Below are positions 6,037-11,315 of a stretch of DNA of 11,315 nucleotides, in pieces. The notes under the pieces are model-generated. The model was not told where the DNA came from. It saw nothing but the letters and a program-made list of their open reading frames with translations, and searched no databases. How positions within the stretch are numbered: position 1 is the stretch's first letter; every line of letters begins with the position of its first letter. Origin of the DNA: UBA5216 sp040081205. Lineage in GTDB: Bacteria > Pseudomonadota > Gammaproteobacteria > Burkholderiales > SG8-41. The translations under genes and the position numbers were made by a program. The stretch is from contig JBEBHE010000139.1 of NCBI GenBank assembly GCA_040081205.1, positions 1-11,315 of the forward strand. The letters are read 5' to 3'.

Positions 6037-6930
6037 TTAACCGGGTATGCCCGCTTGCCGCATGGCGCCGCGCACCAGGTCGTAACACGCCGGGGACAAA
6101 GGCGTCAGCGGTAAACGTATGCCGCCTTTGATCAAACCCAACTGCTGTACCGCCCATTTCACCGGTATCGGATTGGCCTCGCAAAACAGATGGCGATGCA
6201 ATTCCAGCAAGCGGTCGTTTATTTCACGCGCCTTAGCGACGTTGCCCGCCAGCGCCGCGACACACAGTTCGTGCATCAATTTGGGCGCGACGTTGGTCGT
6301 CACTGAAATCACACCATCGCCACCGAGCAGCATCAAGGGCAATCCAGTGGCGTCATCGCCACTAAACACCAAAAACGGCTTCGGTTTACGCCGGATCAAA
6401 TCAGAACCGCGCTCCAAATTCGCAGTGGCGTCTTTGATACCGACGATGTTGGGCACCTGCGCCAGACGCAGCACCGTCTCATTTTGCATGTCCGCCACCG
6501 TGCGGCCGGGCACATTGTATAAAATTTGCGGAAGTTCCACTGCTTCAGCAATCGCTTTGAAATGCCGGTAAAGCCCTTCCTGCGTGGGCTTGTTGTAATA
6601 CGGCACCACCGACAAACTCATATCGGCGCCCGCTTTCTTTGCGTAGGCGGACAGTTCAATCGCCTCGCGCGTGGAATTGGCGCCGGTGCCCGCCACCACG
6701 GGAATACGCTTGGCCACGTGATCCACCGCGGTTTTTATCAGCAGACAATGCTCATCGTGATCCAAGGTCGGCGACTCGCCCGTGGTGCCCACCACCACAA
6801 TACCGTCCGTGCCCTGCGCGATATGCCAGTCGAGCAATTTGCGGAACGACTCGAGGTCGAGCGCGCCGTCGTCCTGCATCGGCGTCACTATCGCGACCAG
6901 ACTGCCTTTCAAAGTAACTGACGTTGCCAT
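6037..6930 (-). CDS. dapA: 4-hydroxy-tetrahydrodipicolinate synthase (DapA)
   Basis: It condenses pyruvate with aspartate semialdehyde, the first committed step to diaminopimelate and lysine, in the cytoplasm. The 297-residue length is standard. Active-site residues are all present: Lys166 (Schiff base, in VGIKDAT), Thr49-Thr50 in GTTGES, Tyr138 in LYNVPGRT with Arg143, and Tyr111-Tyr112 in VPYYNKPTQEG. GVISVTTNVAP is the usual C-terminal barrel motif. Whether lysine inhibits it cannot be told from these motifs. The ATG at 6930 matches the family start, and AGGA lies about ten bases upstream. A -10 box at 6979-6984 suggests its own promoter besides read-through from the methyltransferase gene. 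Confidence 0.96.
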   Translation of the reverse strand: MATSVTLKGSLVAIVTPMQDDGALDLESFRKLLDWHIAQGTDGIVVVGTTGESPTLDHDEHCLLIKTAVDHVAKRIPVVAGTGANSTREAIELSAYAKKAGADMSLSVVPYYNKPTQEGLYRHFKAIAEAVELPQILYNVPGRTVADMQNETVLRLAQVPNIVGIKDATANLERGSDLIRRKPKPFLVFSGDDATGLPLMLLGGDGVISVTTNVAPKLMHELCVAALAGNVAKAREINDRLLELHRHLFCEANPIPVKWAVQQLGLIKGGIRLPLTPLSPACYDLVRGAMRQAGIPG

Positions 6931-6978
6931 CCTGTTGATTTTCCTGATTTATTTCTTATTTTAACGCATTAACCGGCT

Positions 6979-6984
6979 ATTGTA
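6979..6984 (-). promoter_or_regulatory. Probable -10 box for dapA-bamC
   Basis: On the minus strand this reads TACAAT followed by AGCCGG, almost the same as the box before the peroxiredoxin (TACAATCGCCGG). The start would fall near 6972, giving a leader of about 42 bases. No convincing -35 is seen. The 128-base gap to the methyltransferase stop leaves room for a promoter. Confidence 0.42.
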
Positions 6985-7058
6985 CCCGAAGAATCCTGAC
7001 TACGCCCGCGCACGATATTGATGTGACCGCGCGGCGCCGCAGAGGTTGCATGCCACAC

Positions 7059-7604
7059 TTAAGACTCGCGCACCGCACAGATGCGTTGCACCACGGCAGC
7101 ACGCGGCTGCTCAACATAAACGTCCTCGTACGCAATCACCCGGCAAGTATCGCGCACCGCATCCAGCAACTCGCCCGGCTTCAACAAAAAATCCGGATTC
7201 GCAGGACGTCCAAAGCGCTCGTTGCCCAACGCAAACGTCTCGTAAATTAGCACGCCGCCTGGCGTCAGGGCCGCTAACAATTGGGAAAACAAAGGCCGGT
7301 ACAGATAGTTGGTGACGACGATCGCACCGAACGTTTTCCCTGCGTAAGGCCACGCAGCCGATTCCAGATCAGCGCATCGCATCGTGACGTTGCTAACGCC
7401 CGAGAGTCCTCCGAGCGCTGCGGCGTCGCGATCTACCGCCTCCACCGCATGCCCTCGTCCAGCAAAATAGCGGGCGTGCCGTCCACTGCCGCAGGCGACG
7501 TCCAGGACAGTGCAGCCCGCCGGCACGAACGCTGCCCAACGCGTCACCCAAGCCGACGGCACGTCCAGCCGATGCGTATCGCCATGTTCTTTTTGATTGG
7601 TCAT
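7059..7604 (-). CDS. Class I SAM-dependent methyltransferase (TehB-like size and layout)
   Basis: The 181-residue single-domain Rossmann protein has the SAM-binding motif VLDVACGSGRHARYFA (33-48), an acidic residue after strand two (VDRD, 57-60), and a late LTPGGVLIYETFALGNERFGRP stretch with a family-typical substrate loop. The substrate cannot be deduced. Small methyltransferases of this type are often labelled TehB-like or simply class I. It lies upstream of dapA on the same strand and starts back-to-back with the enolase-superfamily gene, with 60 bases between the two ATGs. The -10 box is so close to the ATG that the mRNA would have almost no leader. Confidence 0.85.
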   Translation of the reverse strand: MTNQKEHGDTHRLDVPSAWVTRWAAFVPAGCTVLDVACGSGRHARYFAGRGHAVEAVDRDAAALGGLSGVSNVTMRCADLESAAWPYAGKTFGAIVVTNYLYRPLFSQLLAALTPGGVLIYETFALGNERFGRPANPDFLLKPGELLDAVRDTCRVIAYEDVYVEQPRAAVVQRICAVRES

Positions 7605-7612
7605 ACGAAGGC

Positions 7613-7618
7613 ATTATA
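7613..7618 (-). promoter_or_regulatory. -10 box giving a near-leaderless methyltransferase mRNA
   Basis: The minus strand reads TATAAT (perfect), then eight bases, then the ATG at 7604. Transcription would start about 7606-7605, leaving at most two untranslated bases. There is no Shine-Dalgarno sequence. The -35 region 17 bases upstream is poor. Confidence 0.45.
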
Positions 7619-7627
7619 AGGCGCTGC

Positions 7628-7633
7628 TAGAAT
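7628..7633 (+). promoter_or_regulatory. Possible -10 box for the enolase-superfamily operon
   Basis: TAGAAT (five of six) followed by AGTCGG would start transcription near 7640, about 25 bases before the ATG at 7665. It lies back-to-back with the methyltransferase -10 box, ten bases away, so the two promoters would overlap. No good -35 is seen. Confidence 0.35.
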
Positions 7634-7664
7634 AGTCGGCACATCACGGGAAACCGCTTGCCTC

Positions 7665-8738
7665 ATGCCCGACCTCGACAAAATCGAACTCCACCGCTTG
7701 CGTATACCGCTGTTCAAGCCGTACCGGCTGTCGTTCGGCGCCGTCGAAAACTACGAGATAATCGCTGCCGAAATAACGGATCGACATGGCTGCACCGGCC
7801 TCGGCGAAGCCAACATCATCACCGGCTACACCGATGAAACCATCGACGACGGCTGGCGCGCCGCCTGCGAATTCGCCGCGCGTATCGCTCGCACGAACAG
7901 CGCTACGGCCAAATCTGAAGCAATCCAGTTCGGCGAACAGCACCCGTTCACCGCGAGCGCATTCGGCACTGCACTCGAAATGCTGGAATCACCACCGTTA
8001 CTCACGGCGGCAAAAACCACACCCGTACCGCTGCTCGGCCTGCTCAATTCCACCGAGGAAGATGCAATACAAGCTGAATTCGACAAACTCCTGGCAAGCG
8101 GGTTTCGCACCATCAAACTCAAAGTCGGCTTCAACGCGACAGAAGATGCGCGCTTCGTGCGCACCGTGCAAAAAGTCGTCAATGGCCGCGCGAAAATCCG
8201 CATTGACGCCAACCAGGGATTCACGTCCGACGACGGGATTGCCTTCGTTAAAAATATCACGCCACAGGACATTGAACTCTTTGAGCAACCCTGCGCCGCC
8301 GGCGATTGGGATTCCCATATGGCCGTGGCACGCGCCGCTGAAGTGCCGATGATGCTCGACGAATCGATCTACAGCCTTGCCGACATCGACAAAGCCGCCT
8401 CGCTCAAGGCCGCAACATACATTAAAGTTAAATTGATGAAGCTCGTCACGCTGGATGCCTTGGTGCATGCCATTGCGCACATCCGCGCACGCGGCATGCA
8501 GCCGGTGCTTGGCAATGGTGTGGCCTGCGACTTGGGATGTTGGCTCGAAGCCTGCGTCGCCGCGCGCCATATCGACAACGCGGGCGAGATGAACGGATTT
8601 CTTAAGCCGCGCGCGAATCTGCTCGCGCAACCGCTCACGTTTCGCGACGGTGCGCTGTGGCTGCAGCCCGGCTACACGCCGCAACTCCATCACGATGTCA
8701 TCGAACGCTACCGCGTGGACACGCACACTGCCTCATGA
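7665..8738 (+). CDS. Enolase-superfamily enzyme, muconate-lactonizing/dipeptide-epimerase-like, substrate unknown
   Basis: The 357-residue protein has an N-terminal capping domain (1-115) and a TIM barrel. The catalytic set of the MLE subgroup is visible: Lys151-x-Lys153 in IKLKVG, the metal ligands Asp181 (IDANQGF), Glu207 (ELFEQP) and Asp232 (LDES), and Lys256 in IKVKLMK on the opposite face. Such enzymes abstract a proton next to a carboxylate and give racemases, epimerases, cycloisomerases or o-succinylbenzoate synthase. The barrel end reads GNGVACDLGCWLEA, and the DxD motif I associate with L-Ala-D/L-Glu epimerases is not evident, so I do not assign a reaction. It overlaps the next gene by four bases (ATGA) and probably forms an operon with the oxidoreductase and the decayed Bug receptor. 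Confidence 0.86.
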   Translation: MPDLDKIELHRLRIPLFKPYRLSFGAVENYEIIAAEITDRHGCTGLGEANIITGYTDETIDDGWRAACEFAARIARTNSATAKSEAIQFGEQHPFTASAFGTALEMLESPPLLTAAKTTPVPLLGLLNSTEEDAIQAEFDKLLASGFRTIKLKVGFNATEDARFVRTVQKVVNGRAKIRIDANQGFTSDDGIAFVKNITPQDIELFEQPCAAGDWDSHMAVARAAEVPMMLDESIYSLADIDKAASLKAATYIKVKLMKLVTLDALVHAIAHIRARGMQPVLGNGVACDLGCWLEACVAARHIDNAGEMNGFLKPRANLLAQPLTFRDGALWLQPGYTPQLHHDVIERYRVDTHTAS

Positions 8739-9727
8739 AAGCCATCCTCATTAAACAATTCGGCGGCGCGGAAGCGATGGAATTTTCCGACTGGCCCGAT
8801 CCGAAACCCGCACCGGGCGAAGCGCTGGTCCATCTGGAATATGCGGGTGTAAATTTCACCGATATCTATCAGCGCAGCGGCCAGTACTCGCGTTCTCACA
8901 CGTACAAAACACCGCTACCGATGGTGATCGGCATGGAGGGCGGCGGCGTGGTCGCCGCGCTCGGCGATGGCGTAACCAACGTCAAGATCGGCGACCGTGT
9001 CGCCTACACACCCGTGCGCGGCAGTTATGCGCAAATGCACGCCGTGCCCGCTTGGCGTTTGGCGAAAATTCCCGACACTATGTCGATGCCCGATGCCGTT
9101 ACGCTGATGATGCAGGGTTACACCGCACATTACCTTACGCATTCCGCGTTTGCACTCGGCGCGGGCCATACCTGTCTAATTCACGCCGGTGCGGGTGGCG
9201 TCGGGCAATTGCTGATCCAGATCGCCAAGCTGCGCGGCGCCACGGTAATCACGACAGCCGGCAACGCAGGCAAAGCCACCATCGCGACATCGCTTGGCGC
9301 CGACCATGCGGTGCTGTATCGAGAAACCGATTTCCGTGAAGCGGTGATGCAGATCACAAATAACACCGGTGTCGATGTCGTTTACGACGCCATCGGCAAG
9401 GACACCATCTCGCGCAGTATCCGCAGCCTGAAACGGCGCGGCTTGTGCGTGAACTACGGCGGGGCATCGGGGCTGGTCACGTCGCTGGAACCGCTGGAAC
9501 TCGCCGAAGCCGGATCGGTATTTTTCACGCGTCCGCACCTCGCAGACTACCTTGCCACGCCGGACGAAATGCAAAAGCGCGCGGCGGATCTGTTCCGCTG
9601 GCATAGTGAAAGCAAACTCAAAGTAACGATAGACCGCGAATTTCCGCTCCATGACGCGGCAGCAGCGCATCAATACCTTGAAGCAGGCCGCACACGCGGC
9701 AAGCTACTGTTGAAGATTCTGCAATAG
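8735..9727 (+). CDS. Zinc-independent quinone oxidoreductase / NADPH:quinone reductase (MDR family)
   Basis: The 330-residue protein has the QOR layout: a GroES-like N-terminal domain starting MKAILIKQFG, with AGVNFTDIYQRSG (37-49), PMVIGMEGGGVV (62-73) and IGDRVAY. The Rossmann domain carries HAGAGGVGQLLIQIAKL (150-166), which is the AxxGxxG nucleotide-binding loop of NADPH-dependent quinone oxidoreductases. Zinc-ligand cysteines of alcohol dehydrogenases are absent. The fold reduces quinones or enones, and the true substrate is not known. The start at 8735 overlaps the enolase gene stop (ATGA), which indicates translational coupling; the ATG at 8657 lies inside that gene and adds unrelated residues. 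Confidence 0.9.
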   Translation: MKAILIKQFGGAEAMEFSDWPDPKPAPGEALVHLEYAGVNFTDIYQRSGQYSRSHTYKTPLPMVIGMEGGGVVAALGDGVTNVKIGDRVAYTPVRGSYAQMHAVPAWRLAKIPDTMSMPDAVTLMMQGYTAHYLTHSAFALGAGHTCLIHAGAGGVGQLLIQIAKLRGATVITTAGNAGKATIATSLGADHAVLYRETDFREAVMQITNNTGVDVVYDAIGKDTISRSIRSLKRRGLCVNYGGASGLVTSLEPLELAEAGSVFFTRPHLADYLATPDEMQKRAADLFRWHSESKLKVTIDREFPLHDAAAAHQYLEAGRTRGKLLLKILQ

Positions 9728-9740
9728 CCGGAGAAACGCC

Positions 9741-10048
9741 GTGAAGCAACCGCCCTGTGCCTGCGTGCTGCTGACCACATTGCTCACCAGTGCGTTGCCG
9801 GCAATGGCACAACCCTATCCGGTGAAACCCCTGCGCGTAATCATCGGCTTTCCGCAGGGCGGCGGCACCGACATCGTGGGCCGCATCGTCGCGCAAAAAC
9901 GGAGCGGGGTATTCGGCCAGCAGTTCGCGGCCAGCAGTTCGGCGCAAAACCGGTTGGCAACTCGCTCGAAGCATTCGCGAACCTCGTTCGCAACGAGCGC
10001 GCCAAGTATGCGCGCATCATCAAACAAGCCAACATCCGCACAGACTAG
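9741..10048 (+). pseudogene. Bug/TctC-type periplasmic solute receptor, collapsed by internal deletion and frameshift
   Basis: The head is intact: GGAG seven bases before a GTG start, a Sec signal peptide ending near AMAQ, and the Bug opening YPVKPLRVIIGFPQGGGTDIVG, then FGQQF. Normal family members run for about 320 residues. Here the text jumps directly to the family's C-terminus, GAKPVGNSLEAF...KYARIIKQANIRTD with a TAG at 10046-10048, but in another frame, so most of the two binding lobes (over 200 residues) are missing. The frame opened by the GTG runs instead through unrelated sequence to 10070. A 14-bp tandem duplication sits exactly at the junction. The intact family binds carboxylates and similar solutes in the periplasm for tripartite or other uptake. 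This copy cannot do so, although a secreted peptide of about 109 residues could still be made. Confidence 0.88.
9914..9941 (+). repeat. Perfect 14-bp tandem duplication at the Bug pseudogene junction
   Basis: CGGCCAGCAGTTCG occurs at 9914-9927 and again at 9928-9941 without a spacer. As 14 is not a multiple of three, the second copy shifts the frame. With one copy removed, the N-terminal frame runs on as FGQQFGAKPVGNS straight into the receptor C-terminus. Confidence 0.95.
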
Positions 10049-10076
10049 GCAATCATTTATTTTTAGATAATTTTTA

Positions 10077-10547
10077 ATGATCACGCTACAAGACTACTGG
10101 ATGGGCCGGGACACGCAATACGCAGCCGAGCTCACGCCGGACATTGTGCAAAACGCCCTGTTGCTCACGCAACGCATCACCGTCCTGCTCGAACATGCCG
10201 CAGCGGAAAATATATCGCCCGGCATTGACGAGGCAACCTGCACTTGCGTCGCGTCGGGTTGGCGGCCGAAATCGGTGAACGAAAAAACCGCCAACGCCTC
10301 CGCTACGTCACTCCACCTTAACGGCATGGGCATCGATTTGCGCGAAGCTCCCGGCCGCGCACTCGCGCGTTTCTGTCTGCGCAATCTCGATTTGCTCGCC
10401 AAACTGGAATTGTGGATGGAAGACCCGAGATGGACGCCGACGTGGGTGCATCTTCAGTCACGCGCGCCAGGCAGCAATGATCGCGTATTTATTCCGTCGA
10501 GCGCGCCGCCACTGGTGGCAGCACTGCCCGAACAAATGCTCGCGTAA
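10077..10547 (+). CDS. M15-family peptidoglycan peptidase (D-Ala-D-Ala carboxypeptidase/phage lysin type)
   Basis: The 156-residue protein carries the M15 pattern: SGWRP (60-64), then N..NASATSLHLNGMGIDL with zinc ligands His80 and Asp87, an LxxLELWMEDP helix with Glu115 as the probable general base, and WVHLQ with His125. The end reads DRVFIPS, as in many phage-encoded M15 proteins I recall. No signal peptide, lipobox or membrane segment is visible, so it would need a holin, cell lysis or another route to reach peptidoglycan. There is no Shine-Dalgarno sequence. The upstream stretch 10049-10076 is strikingly AT-rich, with GATAAT at 10066-10071 just before the ATG. No other phage genes are seen, so a domesticated or orphan lysin is as likely as a prophage remnant. 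Confidence 0.82.
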   Translation: MITLQDYWMGRDTQYAAELTPDIVQNALLLTQRITVLLEHAAAENISPGIDEATCTCVASGWRPKSVNEKTANASATSLHLNGMGIDLREAPGRALARFCLRNLDLLAKLELWMEDPRWTPTWVHLQSRAPGSNDRVFIPSSAPPLVAALPEQMLA

Positions 10548-10567
10548 AAAAAGGATTGGCTACTCGG

Positions 10568-11295
10568 CTACGTCACGCGGAAATTCTTGAACTGCCACGG
10601 GTCGGCTTCATCCACATCCTCCGGAAACGGATGATGCCGTCCCTTGAGCGGACTCCACTCGGTGTAAACGCCGCGCACCTCGCCGAGATACGGATTGGCG
10701 ACTTCCAGCACGCGCCGGAAATCCAGATCATCCGGATCCAGTATGCCCGCGCGCGGATTTTCCATCGCCCACACCACGCCGCCCATCACGCCCGCTGCGA
10801 CCTGGATGCTGGTGGCGTTGTTGTAGGGCGCGAGCTTGCGCGCTTCGTGAATGTTTACGCGCGAACCGTACCAGTATGCACCGCGCGCGTGTCCCATCAG
10901 CAGCGCGCCGAGTTCGTCGGTGCCGTCAATGATTTCGTCCATCAAAATGCGTTTTTTCTCCGGCAGTTCCCAGTTCTTGCCGGCCAACTCATGTATGGAC
11001 GACACGGTGTTGTCGCACGGATGATAAGCGTAGTGACAAGTGGGGCGATACACCACTTTGTCTCCACTCTTGCCGCCCTCGCGCACGGTAAAATAATCCG
11101 CGATCGAGACCGCCTCGCCGTGCGTGATCAGAAAACCGTGATAATTGCCCTCAGACGGCGCCCAGGAGCGCACGCGCACCGAGGCGCCCGGACGCGTCAG
11201 ATAAATCGCCGCGTCGCAACCGTATTCGTGGCGTTGACCGTCATGCGGAAAATGCTTCTCATGCGTGCCCCAGCCCAATTCACACGGCTGTGAAC
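10568..11295 (-). CDS. hss: Homospermidine synthase, C-terminal part (5' end lost at contig end)
   Basis: The enzyme forms homospermidine from putrescine (or putrescine and spermidine) using NAD+, in the cytoplasm, and is a common polyamine route in alpha- and betaproteobacteria. About 241 residues are present, roughly the last half of a normal protein of 470-480. Recognisable stretches are CELGWGTHEKHFP at the cut end, YRPTCHYAYHPCDNTVSSIH, YNNATSIQVAAGVMGG, NPYLGEVRGVYTEWSPL, and the closing FPEDVDEADPWQFKNF. The N-terminal Rossmann domain is missing because the contig stops. The frame is open up to 11295, where the adapter begins; the TTG at 11278 is internal. It converges on the M15 gene with 20 bases between them and no clear terminator. 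Confidence 0.86.
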
Positions 11296-11315
11296 CTGTC
11301 TCTTATACACATCTG
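11296..11315. other. Tn5/Nextera mosaic-end adapter sequence (sequencing artefact)
   Basis: Bases 11296-11314 read CTGTCTCTTATACACATCT, identical to the reverse complement of the 19-base Tn5 mosaic end used in tagmentation libraries. The next base, G, fits the read-1 side of the Nextera adapter. It cuts through the homospermidine synthase gene and is not part of the genome. Confidence 0.96.

Noticed and set aside
4966..6114. Open frame of 382 codons on the plus strand opposite bamC
   Set aside because: It is the antisense shadow of bamC and the end of dapA, with low-complexity His/Arg-rich translation, no ribosome site and no family resemblance.
6961..6969. Two-codon frame ATG-CGT-TAA in the dapA leader as a regulatory start-stop element
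   Set aside because: Such a short match is expected by chance and nothing around it suggests a role in translation control.
9741..10070. Intact 109-residue secreted protein
   Set aside because: Only the first 60 or so residues fit a family. The rest is the receptor C-terminus read out of frame, so a pseudogene is the better call.
10556..11293. Open frame of 245 codons on the plus strand
   Set aside because: It is the mirror of homospermidine synthase, whose minus-strand frame matches the family over its whole length; the plus frame also runs up to the adapter junction.
11296..11314. End of a real Tn5/IS50 transposon
   Set aside because: The sequence is the hyperactive mosaic end used in kits, not the natural inside or outside end. 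It is at the very last bases of the contig and has no transposase next to it.

Overview
The window looks like chromosome from a GC-rich betaproteobacterium, probably a draft or metagenome-assembled contig. Pointers are the block methyltransferase - dapA - bamC - metallo-beta-lactamase-fold hydrolase, a RoxA/YcfD oxygenase overlapping a conserved small protein that resembles DUF7931, and the remains of a Bug-type (TctC) solute receptor, a family greatly expanded in Burkholderiales and relatives. The order or genus cannot be fixed from this sequence. The right end carries a 19-base Tn5/Nextera mosaic end, so the contig really stops there and the last 20 bases are not genomic.

Layout. Positions 2-523 (+) hold the C-terminal half of a calcineurin-like phosphoesterase. 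Positions 541-1495 (-) are a two-gene unit, a BCP/PrxQ peroxiredoxin followed one base later by the SlyD prolyl isomerase. Positions 1625-3248 (+) are the 2-oxoglutarate oxygenase RoxA and an overlapping conserved gene. Positions 3284-3937 form one self-contained unit: promoter, a leader of about 120 bases with a terminator-like hairpin, an Ala/Gly-rich lipoprotein, and a strong bidirectional terminator. Positions 3984-7604 (-) carry methyltransferase, dapA, bamC and the MBL hydrolase. Positions 7665-10048 (+) carry an enolase-superfamily enzyme, a quinone oxidoreductase and a collapsed Bug receptor, which look like a small catabolic operon whose uptake part has decayed. Positions 10077-10547 (+) encode a phage-type M15 peptidase. 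Positions 10568-11295 (-) encode the C-terminal half of homospermidine synthase.

Most genes are housekeeping: envelope assembly (BamC), lysine and peptidoglycan precursor supply (DapA), protein folding (SlyD), peroxide defence, ribosome hydroxylation and polyamine synthesis. I see no defence system, CRISPR array, intact mobile element, tRNA or rRNA, and no convincing undescribed multi-gene system.

The parts most worth a second look are small. They are -10 boxes placed so that two or three genes should be leaderless, a possible attenuator ahead of the Ala-rich lipoprotein, a degenerate 7-bp repeat array after bamC, and the Bug pseudogene, where removing one copy of a 14-bp tandem repeat restores a single reading frame.
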